This document shows, piece after piece, positions 28,065-40,800 of a stretch of 64,000 nucleotides of DNA (positions are counted from its first letter, which is position 1; each line of letters starts with the position of its first letter). Position numbers and translations under genes: made by a program. The notes under the pieces are model-generated. The model ran no database searches, was not told the origin of the DNA, and worked only from the letters and a program-made list of their open reading frames with translations. Source of the stretch: UBA12077 sp036351015 (GTDB lineage: Bacteria; Bacteroidota; Bacteroidia; Bacteroidales; UBA12077); the NCBI GenBank assembly GCA_036351015.1, contig JAZBOG010000007.1:186001-250000 (forward strand), read 5' to 3'.

Positions 28065-29528
28065 ATGAAGGTGAAGAAATATATTTTAACAATAATACTG
28101 ATAGTCAGCGCATTGGGGCTTAAGGCTCAGTTTACTTCAGCCACGGGTGGTGGTGAATGGTCTGATCCGGCTACCTGGAATGAGGGAGGAGCACCCCCTT
28201 ACACTAATGTTGAAGATGATATTTCGATAGATTCTTATGTAACCAGTGATCAGGGAATATCTTTTGCCGGGGGAGGAAATACGGTAAATAGTTTTACCAT
28301 TAATGATACTTTGATTATATATGGTGATTTGTCCTTAGGGTTGGATGATGATTTTACCCTGGCTGCTGGAGCTGTATTAATTGTATTCGGTAATTTTAGC
28401 GCTGTTAATAAGGTAACCGTGGAGAATGGAGGAACTTTTGTTGTTTTGGGTGATTTTACCATGGATGGTGGAAACAATACGTCCTATGATAACTTGGGGG
28501 ATGGGGAGACTTTTATTACAGGAGATGTGGATATTAATGTTGGAGGAGATGGTATCCCTGACCTGGAATGTGATCCTGATCTTGAGCCCGATTGTGGCTA
28601 TGGAGATGCCAGTGATTTGGTCGAAGATCCAATTTGGGACTTCATTGATGAGGTTGATGATGGAGTATCCTGTACTTTATCTGCAACAGGAGTGGTTACC
28701 AATGAATCTGCCGTAGGTGCGGGAGACGGGGCAATTGATTTAACTATTACCAGTAATGGAAATCCCGATGTTGAATGGTATTATGATGGAACTTTTTATA
28801 GTTCCAGTTTGGATATTACTGATTTGGAAAATGATGGTGACATATCAGGTCTGTCTTCTGGAAATTATAGTGTTTATATATCTGTTGGATTTTGCAGTGT
28901 TTCTTTGTCTTTTACGGTATCAGTCCCTTGCACTCCTCCGTCGATAACCAGTACAACCCCGGCTTCAAGATGCGGAACCGGAACGGTTACCCTGGGAGCA
29001 ACGGCTTCGGCTGGCACCATTAACTGGTATGCTGTTGAAACCGGAGGCACATCATTAGGAACTGGTACAACCTTTACCACTCCCTCGATAGCTTCAACCA
29101 CAACCTATTATGTTGATGCTACTGACGCCGGTTGTACAACCGCTTCAAGAACTGCGATAACAGCTACCGTTAATCCAATACCCACCGCTACGGTTACCGT
29201 AGCGAATGATTCAATCTGTTCGGGGACCAAACCAACAATAGCTATCGATTTTACAACCCCCGCAACCGATTGGGACCTAATTCTTGATGACGGTACCAAT
29301 CCTCCTGAAAATATAAATGTTGCTGCAGCAGCCGACCCATACGATTATATCCCTGCTGTTGCACCATTGTGGGTCGATGATGGGACTCCGGATACTGAAT
29401 ATGTTTATTCCATTCAAATTACCGACAGCAATGGATGTGTGAACACAATCTCCAGCCCCGTTATTGATGTGTTTAAAATCCCCGAAACCGGCCCCCAATA
29501 CCACATTGCCAACGACTGGAACCATTAA
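28065..29528 (+). CDS. Secreted Ig-like surface protein A with PETGPxYHI tail
   Basis: The 487-residue product has a signal peptide (1-21, GLKAQ). Next is a module starting GGGEWSDPATWNEGG, which resembles the W-containing start of modules in the giant protein of this locus and is probably beta-helical. A Cys-containing Ig-like domain of the CHU_C-associated type follows (CTPPSITS...RCGTGTVTLGATAS...TTYYVDATDAGCTTASRT). A final Ig-like domain of about 100 residues (ICSGTKPTIAIDF...DSNGCVNTI) shares its sequence with the C-terminus of the giant protein. It ends IPETGPQYHIANDWNH. No T9SS type A or B domain is present. An upstream ATG at 27948 would bury the signal peptide and was rejected. Confidence 0.82.
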   Translation: MKVKKYILTIILIVSALGLKAQFTSATGGGEWSDPATWNEGGAPPYTNVEDDISIDSYVTSDQGISFAGGGNTVNSFTINDTLIIYGDLSLGLDDDFTLAAGAVLIVFGNFSAVNKVTVENGGTFVVLGDFTMDGGNNTSYDNLGDGETFITGDVDINVGGDGIPDLECDPDLEPDCGYGDASDLVEDPIWDFIDEVDDGVSCTLSATGVVTNESAVGAGDGAIDLTITSNGNPDVEWYYDGTFYSSSLDITDLENDGDISGLSSGNYSVYISVGFCSVSLSFTVSVPCTPPSITSTTPASRCGTGTVTLGATASAGTINWYAVETGGTSLGTGTTFTTPSIASTTTYYVDATDAGCTTASRTAITATVNPIPTATVTVANDSICSGTKPTIAIDFTTPATDWDLILDDGTNPPENINVAAAADPYDYIPAVAPLWVDDGTPDTEYVYSIQITDSNGCVNTISSPVIDVFKIPETGPQYHIANDWNH

Positions 29529-30197
29529 AAAAAGTTCCCGGTTCAGGTAGCGGGAGCGGGATAGCCTATAAATGCTTAATATTAGTAAACATCTAGGATA
29601 TATCTCTAGTTGATAAATTCTACCGGCATTCCCGTCTGCTTTGGCTGACGGGATGATAAAAAACTCAATTCATGGCTTTAGCCGGTTTTATAAACAATAC
29701 CCCATAGAAAAAAAATGCTCCTGTTGAAAAGTTTTCACGGGGTATGCCCTAAATCGGTCAATGGGTTATATATTTCCAAACCTTTTATTTGTCAATGCTT
29801 TTGGAGCTTTAATCAAAAAAAGGAAACTTTTGATTTGAGACACGTTAAACCGGGTATAGAGTTAGGAACATTAAATACTGATAAAAGCAGGATAAAACAG
29901 ATTAAATTTAACCGATCGTTTTGGATTGCTGGCTGTTGTGATTTGAAAAAACTTTACTATTTTTGATTTTTTATTTGTCTGATATAAAATTTTTTAAATA
30001 TAAACAGCTAATTATTAACCGCTTGATTCATTTATGAGCAATAGATTTTTGCCCATCTTTGACTGTAAGTTTATTATGTAAGAACGCTAAACCGACTAGC
30101 CATGAAGATATTTATACACATGAAAGGTTTCTTTTTTAAGCTGTTCTGAGAATCATTGAAAATAATTAATAAAAAAAGAAGAATAAGAATAGAGATA
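29529..30197. other. Intergenic region between protein A and the Lnt homologue
   Basis: 669 bases. It contains the structured repeat at 29622-29690 and otherwise AT-rich sequence. An 83-codon open frame at 29715-29966 has no family look (Cys/Phe-rich, no signal peptide) and I do not call it. Confidence 0.5.
29622..29690 (+). repeat. Structured 3' element, copy 1 (terminator-like)
   Basis: ACCGGC (29622-29627) pairs with GCCGGT (29681-29686). Inside, TCCCGTC (29630-29636) pairs with GACGGGA (29647-29653), and a T-run follows. The core GGCTTTAGCCGG/TTTTATA and the TTTGGCTGAC loop recur after the giant gene (copy 2 near 41647-41705), also about 100 bases after a stop codon. Confidence 0.6.
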
Positions 30198-31805
30198 ATG
30201 AAAAGATCTTTACACAAAGTATTTGTTGTAATTATTCTGCCAATATTAACAGGATTATTGCTAGGTGTATCTGCTTTGCCCTCCAGTGCCTGGTATCTTG
30301 GCTTTATAGCATTTATCCCATTGCTCTTTGCATCAGACGATGTATTATCCTATAAAAGATCTTTTTTTACTTTTGTTTTACAACTGCTGATTGCACTGGT
30401 TGTTTTTTTTCTCTGGGGTTATTACTGGGTATTACAAACTGCTAATTTAGGTTTTCTTATTGCATTTGTTATTATTTTACCATTTTTATTATTGATCCCT
30501 TTTTATATACTATTCAAAAAGAAAGGCAATAAGTATGCTGCGCTATACTTCATTGCTGCATGGCTCACGGTAGAATTGATTCAGTCCTACTTTCAACTGG
30601 GATCCCCTTTTTATAACCTGGGAAACAACCTAGGAGCAAATCCCAAAATTATCCAGTGGTACGAGTTTACCGGAGCATCCGGCGGAACCCTTTGGATTTT
30701 GCTAGTTAATTTTTTGATTTATTCATTTATAAAAATGTTGAGATCAGATAGAAAACAATGGATGCAAAGGAGTGCAGCTTTACTGGCTGTATTGATTATT
30801 CCTGTTATCATTTCCACTATTATTTATAACAATTATAAAGAAAAGGGCACAGCCTCAGAAGTGCTTGTAATCCATCCAAGTACAGATAATCGTGATGTGA
30901 AATACCGGGTGAATATCTATGAATTAATGGATATCTATCTGGATATCATGCTTCCTGAAATAACTGAGAATACGGAATATGTCGTCCTTCCGGAAACGGC
31001 CATTACAAATGCCGGATGGGTAAAAGATTTTAACCGAAATTTAGTGTTCAATTACTTTTATAAGCATACCGATAGCTTTCCTGACCTTAAACTTGTTACA
31101 GGGGCAATTTCTTATGAAGAAATACCGAATGTTAAAAAAATTAAAAATTACAAAAAAATACCCGGAATCAGGTATTCGGAAAACTATAAAACCTGGTACT
31201 ACACATACAATGCTGCCTTACAATTGGAAAGGAAGAGAGCTGTGCAAATGCGTGTTAAGGAAGGCTTGGTTCCTTTCCAGGAATATGCTCCCTTTCCGGG
31301 GATAATTCCTCGGCTATCTCCTGTGGGTATTGATTTTCAGTTTTCCTCGAGAGATAAAAACAGGGATGTTTTTATTGCATCTAATAATAGAAAAGTAGCA
31401 GCAATCATTTGCTATGAGGTGGTATACAATAAAATATTTTATCCTGCAGTTCGAAATGGAGCGCAGGCATTTTTTGTACTCCTCAATGAAGGGTGGTATG
31501 ATAGTAAAAAAGTACCACGGCAATTTTTGCAACATTCAGCTATTAGGGCAATTGAAACCCGGCGTAGCATAGCGCACGCATCTAATATGGGTATTTCCGC
31601 ATTTATAAACCAGCGAGGTGAAGTAATTGCTAAAACCGATAGTAAATCGGCCGAATTTTTGAAAGGTGAGATAAAAATGAACAGGAAAACAACATTCGCA
31701 GCAAGAACAGGAAATTATATAGGGATTTTTGCGCTTCTGGCAACAATTGGCTATATGGTGTATGGGTTTATTTTTATAAGAAAAAGCAAAACGATTAATA
31801 AATAA
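30198..31805 (+). CDS. Apolipoprotein N-acyltransferase homologue (Lnt-like, CN-hydrolase)
   Basis: Lnt adds the third acyl chain to the N-terminal Cys of lipoproteins at the periplasmic face of the inner membrane. The 535-residue product has N-terminal membrane helices, a periplasmic carbon-nitrogen hydrolase domain and a last C-terminal helix. The catalytic triad is visible: Glu 266 in VVLPETAI, Lys 354 in VKEGLVPFQEYAP and Cys 405 in AAIICYEVVY. The ATG at 30198 was chosen; an in-frame TTG at 30156 would add 14 basic residues. It sits between two secreted-protein genes, and the giant protein next to it has a lipobox-like signal, so a locus-specific lipidation role is possible. It may equally be the genome's ordinary Lnt. 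Confidence 0.88.
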   Translation: MKRSLHKVFVVIILPILTGLLLGVSALPSSAWYLGFIAFIPLLFASDDVLSYKRSFFTFVLQLLIALVVFFLWGYYWVLQTANLGFLIAFVIILPFLLLIPFYILFKKKGNKYAALYFIAAWLTVELIQSYFQLGSPFYNLGNNLGANPKIIQWYEFTGASGGTLWILLVNFLIYSFIKMLRSDRKQWMQRSAALLAVLIIPVIISTIIYNNYKEKGTASEVLVIHPSTDNRDVKYRVNIYELMDIYLDIMLPEITENTEYVVLPETAITNAGWVKDFNRNLVFNYFYKHTDSFPDLKLVTGAISYEEIPNVKKIKNYKKIPGIRYSENYKTWYYTYNAALQLERKRAVQMRVKEGLVPFQEYAPFPGIIPRLSPVGIDFQFSSRDKNRDVFIASNNRKVAAIICYEVVYNKIFYPAVRNGAQAFFVLLNEGWYDSKKVPRQFLQHSAIRAIETRRSIAHASNMGISAFINQRGEVIAKTDSKSAEFLKGEIKMNRKTTFAARTGNYIGIFALLATIGYMVYGFIFIRKSKTINK

Positions 31806-31859
31806 AAAAGAGATATAAGAATTATACTTTATAAGGAAAAGATATTAAACTTTCTTGAT

Positions 31860-34800
31860 ATGAGCATAAATAATACGAAATTGAATAATACAGGGATTAG
31901 AAAAGGGAACAAGAAAAAGTATTTTTTTATTCTTTCATTTTTCTTGTTTGTTGTTTTTCAGTCGAATAGTTTGTTTGCATGTGTTGATGCAGATTTTAGT
32001 GTAGACAAGACTACACCTATAGTAGATGAAACAGTCACGTTTACTGATGAATCAATAATTATAAATGGTGGAGGTACAATAAATGGCTGGAGTTGGGACT
32101 TTGACAATAATGGCTCAGAAGATTCTGATATTCAAAATCCTAGTTACTCATATTCATCACCGGGACTTAAAACAGTATCATTAACAGTTTCAAAAAGCGG
32201 AGGATTTGGGGGAGATGATAGCGATACCGAAACAAAGACTAATTACATCCAGGTTTACCAAACCTATTACTCTATCGGCTCAGGGGATCCCGTAAACACG
32301 AATAGCTGGAATACCCAACCCGATGGAAGTGGCACTGCACCTGCCAATACCACTGGAGATTGCCTGAATTTTATTATCCAAAACGGCCATACTATGACCA
32401 CTACAGGGACGTGGACACTTGGTCAGTACTCGACCATTCAGATTGAAGACGGAGAGCTTGTAGAGAATCATACAATTACTATTCAGCCCACAGGCTCTCT
32501 TCAGGTGGATGCTACTGGCACCTTAAGTCATAATGTTTCAAACCTGAGTATTTTTGGTGGCAGTGTTACCATTGGTTCTGGCTCAACAGTTAGCTATGGC
32601 GGAAGTGGAGCTCAGCAAATATTTAATACCAATTACTCGAACCTTACAGTAACCGGTACAGGAATTAAGCAAGTAAACAACAATCTTACCATTCCCGGGA
32701 CCTTTAATTCCGGGGCGCAGCTCGATGTAAGTGCCAATATCACGTTTAATGGCCCGGTGATTTGCAATGGGGGGGGCATGAACGCTGCTTCCGGGGTAGT
32801 GACCTACAATACGGCTGCAACAAATATTGTGGCTGGCTTATATAATAACTTGACGAAAACAGGGGGGGGGACTTCCACCTTGTGTGGCGATGTTACTGTG
32901 GCCAATATTTTAAACCTGGATAACGGTATTATCCGACTGGCAGATGCAGATCTTACCGTTTCCAATGACATAACAGGAACGTTTGATGCTTCCAACATGA
33001 TTGAAACCAATGGTGGGGGGATGCTTATTAAACAAGGAACGGATGCCGGACTGTCTATTGTCTATCCGGTGGGCTCTGCAGGATTCTACACTCCGATGGA
33101 TCTTTCAAACGGCATTACAGCAAGCTATTCAGGTACAGGAAGTATTTCTGTCCGGGCAGTGGCTGGTTCACAGGGTGCAGGTCTGCTGCAAAAATACTGG
33201 GAGGTAAATACACAAAATATTACTTCCATAACAGATGTATATCCCTTATTTACATATGATTTAGCCGAAGCTGATGCCACCCAGCCAAATTATTTACCCT
33301 GGTATAATCCCGGTGCAGCCTGGGAAAATCCAATAAATTCAACTGGGGCAGGAGTTAATCCATTTGGTTCGACGAGTACAACCCAGTTGGCCGGTAAGTG
33401 GACTGCGGGAGATAAAGTACCCCTTATGCCTGATATTTACTATTCCTATCAAACGGGCGACTGGGATAATCCCGATACCTGGACCTTTGACCCGGGAGGG
33501 ACTACTTTAACACCAACCGATATTCCGAATGAGAACGATAAAGTAGTTATTTTAAATGGCAGAACCGTAACCCTGACCAGTGATGTGGATACTGCAGGGT
33601 TGGATATCAAGGTTAAAGATGGAGCTACTCTGGATTTAGCAACTTTTTCTTTTAGCAATGGTATAGGTACTTTACAAGGACAGGGTACTGTTAAACTCGC
33701 TTCGGTTAATTATCCGTCAGTAACATCAAATCTGTTCGTGCTTGCCGGCGGAGGAACAACCGAATATTACAATGCTGCAGATTTTACTTTGCCTGCTGCT
33801 CAAACCCAATACAATCATTTGCAGATAAATGCCCCCGGTATTATAGCTACCCAGCTGAGCGATATTACTTTAAATGGAGATTTGAATGTTTTACAGGGAA
33901 CATACCGGATCAATGATAATGCTGCTGCTGCCCGAAGAAAGCTTACAATTCAGGGCGATGTTTTGGTTGATAATGGCGCAAGTATTACAATTGGAACAGG
34001 AAATACAGTCTCAGGGGATATATCCGGAGCAACAACAGCCGCTCCTTTTATCGATTACTACGATTTAAACTCACACCGGGTAGTTGTTTATGGCGATTTC
34101 ACCAACAACGGTACCGTTAAATTCACCAATCAAAGTTACCCGGTATACGATGCCTTCCCTAATAATGGTATGGCTACGGTTTATTTTATGGGAGCTACCA
34201 ACAACACCTTGCATTGTAATGGAACCACCGATTTCTACAACCTGGTGCTGGATAAAGGGATTGATCAAACCTATAAATTGTCGGTATATTCTACAGCATA
34301 CCAGAATTTTAGACTTTTTGGGCGGAATAATATTGGAGGAGAGAATGGGGGGGCTAACCCGGATTTACGCAAAGCATTATGGATTCGGACCGGAACGCTG
34401 GAGTTAAAAGGAATGACAATTATCCCTTCTTTAGTTGAAGGAACCGATTGTAGTTCGGACCCTAATTCGGATTTTTATATCCCTGCGAATGGATCTCTTT
34501 TAATAAGTGGTTCCGAAGTAATAATATTGACCACTGCGGATAGTTATCAGGAAATAAACTTAGCCTATGGTGTTTCTGCACCTGATGATGGGGCCTGCGG
34601 TGTTTCAACCGGTTCTTGTACTTCTTTTTCAATTTTGGGACGCTTGCAGATAGATAATGGGTATTTTTCTACCCGAGAATCGGGTGGTATCATTACCTGG
34701 GATGATGCTTCCGGTGAATTGATTATTAACGGCGGCGTTGTGGATGTAAAACAGTACCGATCGGCTGGTAGTTCTGGTGGATTAGCTTCTTTCAGTCAAA

Positions 34801-37800
34801 GTGGTGGTACATTCCTTTTGCGTGGACGTTTTCAACGAACCCCCGCTGCTTATACTTCAATTAATGATCTAAAAGATTTTTCAACGAATACTTTAAATAC
34901 TAATCGATTCACAGATGGATTAAATGGTAGTTTAGCAACTTTTAACATTAGTGAAGCTGCCAACGTATTCAGTATGTCCGGAGGAACCATACGCATTTAT
35001 GATGTTTGTGGTACCGGGGATAGTGAGGCTTTCCAGATCTTTTCCGATGAAAACAATAACAGTGTTACAGGGGGTACCGTTGAAATTATCCCTACCACTG
35101 GATCAGGTGGAGGTGGTGATGCTTCTGTATTTAAAGTTGAAACCACCGCAGAAATTTATAATCTTACCATAAACCGGGTAAGCAGTACTGCCACTGTAGA
35201 TATAAATCTATATGATTTAACGGTACTTAATAATTTAACCATTACAAGCGGAGATTTGGTTGCCAATAATTATGATATAACCATTGGTGCTGATTTTGTG
35301 ATTGAAAACGGGACCAGCTATACTCCGGGGAGCAACTGGACTATCTTTAATGGTTCAACAGCCCAGGATTTTGAGATAAACACGGGTAGTGCTTTGAATT
35401 TAAATAAGTTTAAACTGGATAAACCATCGGGATCAATATTAACCCTGGCCGGAACACAAAATTCACTGAATGTGGCTGATTCCCTGATGATACAAAAGGG
35501 AACCCTTTCTGATGGAGGGAAAACCATCCATATGAACGGAAGTTTATTGTATAATTCTGGAATACATGAAGGTAGTGGTAAGATTGTGATGAATGCAGCA
35601 AGCCCGCAAATCATCACGGGAGATGGTAACGGCATTTTTGAAAATATTGAGTTGAATAATACCGATGGCAGCGCAGCACCTGTATCTTTAGGAGCAAACA
35701 TAGCCATTAATGGAATACTTACTTTTTCGCAAGATAAATTATTTGATATTTCTACCTATGGGCTCATGTTTGGTGAGGATGCTGCAATAGTTAATGCCGG
35801 AACCAATCGGTTTATACAAACTGCTGGAAATGCTGGAGATGGCGGTGTTAGCAAGGTATATTCCACTTCCTCAACAAGTTTTACATTTCCTGTTGGAGCT
35901 CCTTCTACCAGTCATCCGGCTGTAGCCGAATATACCCCGGCTACTTTATCGTTTGATACCAATCCAACAACATTTGGAACAATAACAGTTTTACCTGTTG
36001 GTTACGAGCATCCCAACACAACAAATAAAAACAGAAGTCTAACCTATTTCTGGAGAACTAAATCAGAAGGCTTCACACTAGGCACTGCGACCATTAATCA
36101 TACGTATACCTATGCGCAAAGCGATGTAGTAACAGGAGCTGATATTACCGAGAATGGTTATGTTGCCGCAATATACGATAATGCAACGTACTCGTGGACA
36201 AAGTATGCAGTAACTGAGGTGGATGATGGAACAAATGAAATAGGTGGTACAGGGACTGCATTAGCTGCATTGAATGCCATCGACGGAGAATTTACTGCAG
36301 GAGATGATACCCCGGATGATCCTTTTGGTGTACCTGTAGTTTATTACAGCCGTCAAACTGGACAGTGGGATAATGGAAATACGTGGTCCCTGAATGGACA
36401 TTCAGGAGTAGCAGCAGGTTCCTGGCCTGGAGCTTCGGATATTGCAATTGTCGGAGGACAGGATTCAGTTTATTTAGCTACAGATCTCTATACACCTAAT
36501 ACAGGACTTCAAAATGCAGCTACACTCAAAATAGAACAAGGCGCTGCATTGGATATTGGTTATAATCCCGGATGTAACTTCGGGATTGTTCTAAGTCATC
36601 AAAATGGAAATGGTAATTTTAGATTAACAACTGACTTTACTGATAGAAGTGATTTTGTTTTTCCAAATGGAGATTTTTCTGATTATAATGTGAACAGAGG
36701 AACTACAGAATTTTATTCTGTCAATCCAGCAACAAATACCTATTTTGTATTACCAAGCAACACTGATTCTTACGGAACAGTAATTCTTTCGCCTCTCGAT
36801 CAATCTAATATTGTGTTTCCGAATATATCAGAAGTTACATTTTATGGCGATTTAATTACTAGAGGGACGAATTGGGAATCGTGGTTTGGTTTAACTTGGC
36901 TAACAACGGCAGGTTATCCGGCTATTATTCCGAAAACAGTTACCATAAAGGGTGATCTTTTATTGGAGCGAGGATCATTAGTTTATATAGGGAACGGAGG
37001 AATTCAACAAACGGTTCTTGTTGAAGGAGATGTTATTATCTATCCTACGTCAGGGATAGATGTTTATGCTGGTGGTGGACAAAATTCATTTGCAAATATT
37101 TTATCAATTGCGGGTAATTTAATAAATAATTCTAATAATACACCGGCTCCTTCTGGGGGGCATGCAGGAAGCAATGCCAGATTTTATGTAAATGAAAACC
37201 GGAAAATAGACCTGGTTTTTACAGGAAACTCTAATAGTTCAATAACCAATACAGGAACTACCCCTGAAACTGGCAGTAATCCTAATACTATCTTAGGATA
37301 TGTTTCTGTAAATAAAGGAAATTCACAGGCTACTTCCCTTACTCTTGATATCGGAGGTACTCTAACTACTTTAACTGACGATTGGCTAACCCTTGAAAAT
37401 GGTACTTTCTATTACGAACATGATGGTGATTTAAGAATTACTGAAGGCAGTCAGTTTACCATTCCTGCAACAGCTGCACTTTCGATTAATACTCCGGGCA
37501 ATACGGTTTTTCTGGCCAATGATAATGTAAATAATAATGACGTTTATTTGAACGGGAAATTAACCATTTTTGACGGAGATGTTTATATAGGCCAACCAGG
37601 TGCACCTAATAACAATAATGATATCGAATACTCAGGTGGAGGAAATTCTACCATTGATATTCAGGGCGGTAGTTTGACCGTGAATGGACAGATACGTCGT
37701 AATCCATCCACCTCATCGGGTATTTTAATGTACAATCAATCAGGGGGTGATGTTACTGTTAATGGTAGAAATGCCATAACCGGAAATGCTAAACTCGAAA

Positions 37801-40800
37801 TCTTAAATGCAGGAAGTGCATTCAATATGTCCGATGGTACGCTTACGATCGTACGTGGAGGGGGTGGAGGAACCTTTGGGGATTTGTACCTTCGTCCGGA
37901 TAACTCAACAGTAACGGGTGGAGAAATAATATTTGACCCCGGTGTTGCCGGTGCTCAAAATTTTATTTTCGATGCCAATGTTCCCGTTTGGGATTTAACT
38001 GTCAATAACAATGCAAATGTTGAATTGCTGGTTAGTCCGTTAACAGCCAAGAACGATATTACCATTGCCAGCGGAGGAACCCTGGATGCCAATATTAATT
38101 TTGACATTCCGGTAACCATTGAAGGTAATTTTGACAACTCGGGAATCTATGAACACCGAAATAACTTAACTACATTTAATGGAGGGACTCAACAGATTCT
38201 GGGAAGTGCTGCCATTGAATTTTACAACCTACAGGTTAATCCTGTAACAAGTTTGACCTTAGATCGGAATGCAAATGTTCAGAATAACTTAATGATTAGC
38301 CGGGGAACATTAGCATGTGATGTAAATACGGTTTATGTTCAGGGGAACCTGATCAATAATTCAACATATAACGACAATAATGCAGGGGTGGTGCTTAATG
38401 GTACTGTACAGCAGTTAATTTCAGGCACCGGTACCTTTGGGACCCTGGAACTGGATAATTCACAGGGTGCGCGGCTTGAGAATAATATCACACTACAGAA
38501 AGACTTTATTTTAACCAAAGGGGTTTTTGATATCAATTCAAAATTACTCTCTCTGGGCGAGAATAGTGATATTGTGGGAAGTGGTTTTAGCGAATCGAAA
38601 ATGATCGCTTCAGATGGGGTATATAGCGATGTGGGAATCTCTAAGATATATACCAGTGCTGATAACGGAACTACCTTTTTATATCCATTAGGTACTTCAG
38701 CAAAATATACTCCCGCCGTAGTAAATATTACAAATATTGATAACACGGGGTCAATTCGTATAAATAATATTAATGATTATCACCCGGGAGTGTTTGATGA
38801 AAATAATGTACTCAACTATTTCTGGGAAATAGAAAGTACCGGAATTACAAATTTTACCGGTTCTTTCGAACTAAACTATTTGGATGATGATGTACAGGTT
38901 ACAGGGTCAAATACTGAAGCTGATTACATCGCCGCCCATTTGCTTCTACCCGGAACAAGCTGGTCGAAAGCTGCCCCCGGTGCTGCTACCGACAATGTGG
39001 ATGAAGGAAATGATATAATTACGTTTAATTTTTCAGGAACTAATTCATTATCCGGTGAATATACAGCAGGTATTGATGCAGCGTTACCCGATAATGTCCC
39101 TGAATTCATTAGTAACCAAAGTGGTGATTGGTCGAATTCTGCTAACTGGGATCAAGTAGGTGGTGATAGTTATATCTTATCCGGAGGCCCCAATGGGTTT
39201 ATTGTTACCATAGATTCAGACCACACTATAACTATAGATGAAGATTATGTGTCAGCATATCGAACAACAATTAATGGTACTTTAGAAGTGGTTAAGCCAT
39301 ACTATGGCCATAATATTGGAACTGTTTCAGGTTCAGGAACCTTATACCTGGAAAGTGGGACATTTCCCGCCGGTCGTTATACCAACTTTTTTGATTGTTC
39401 AAACAACGCTACACTGGAATATGGAGGAACCGGAACCTATGCTTTAGTAGCAGATCTCTATTCCTCTCTTCCAAATTTGCATATTACAGGAACCGGGACA
39501 AGAATTTTTCCCAATAAAGACCTTACCATTTGTAATCAGTTATTAATTGACGGGCCTGCCCTTGATAATAGTGTAAATAAGCGGAAATTAACCATTCAGG
39601 GGACCATGGAACGTTATAATACAGGTACATTTGTTAGCGGAACTGGTGCGAATGCCACAGTTAGCTTCGAAGGTTCTGTTGCCCAAACCATAGGTGGTGC
39701 TCTGGGCGATTTTACCGGAATCAATGCCTTTAATAACCTGGAAATAAATAATAGTGCAGGTTTAACAGTTAATTCAGGGGGTGCTATTGAGGTTGACGGT
39801 AATTTGTTATTAACCGATGGAAATATTGTTACTTCCTCAACCAATACCTTAACGATTACAAATGATGCTATTAATTGTGTCTTTCCTGCCGGGGGAAGTT
39901 CTTCTTCTTACGTTGAAGGGCCTCTAACCAAATATATCAACCAGGGAGATGATTTTAAGTTTCCCGTTGGTAAAGGCGATACATTAGGCAATAAACTTAC
40001 ATTATCATCCATTCGTGTGGGTACCATTGCCTGGACTGTTGAATTCTTTACGCCAAACCCAACCTATACTGATTTTGCAAGTCCGTTAACTTACGTAAAT
40101 TCTAAAGAATACTGGACCATAACAGCGAATGATGGCGATAAAGCGAAGGTGGGCTTGGATTGGGATCCTCAAAGTGATTTAACCCCGCTGATGACACAGA
40201 ATGGATTAAGTGATATGCGTGTTGCCGGGTTTAATACAGGAACCACCCAATGGGAAGAAATATCCTCTACTCAAAGTGGAAATAATAATAATGGTACGGT
40301 AACGACTTCATCTGAAATTATTATTCCTGCGAGTGGTTCCAATGACTTTACAACTGCTTGTGTAAATGTTACCAAACCCCGTGCAAGATTAAATCCGTCC
40401 GGAGCGGTTTGTGGTGACGAAGGCATTCCGGTTACATTTACCGGTGTGGATGCAGGCGATTTGGATTATGTATTAACCTATGAAAAAGGGGGTGTTTTGC
40501 AGCCATCTGTTACAATTTCCTCAGCTGATTTGCCTTATACCTTACCAACAGATGCCATTGGTACTACTTATGAGTTAATTAGTTTTACCTATAATGAGCC
40601 CGGTAGTCCTACAACTGGAGTAGTTGATCCCGCAATAATTACAACGTATACGGTTCCAACAACAGCAGATATTGGCTCTGATGGTGGCCTGGACGATGAT
40701 GATCAATCTAAATGTGGCGAAACATCAGCAGTTCTCGAAGGAAATGTTCCCGGAGTAGGAACCGGTCAATGGAGCGTAGTAAGCGGTACCGGAGGATCAT

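Noticed and set aside
29478..29528. IPETG looks like an LPXTG sortase or exosortase signal
   Set aside because: No hydrophobic helix or basic tail follows; the motif is about 14 residues from the stop, and no sortase or exosortase gene is in the window.
29715..29966. 83-codon forward open frame after protein A
   Set aside because: Composition is untypical (Cys, Phe, Lys without order), there is no signal peptide or family look, and it lies in a gap with structured repeats.
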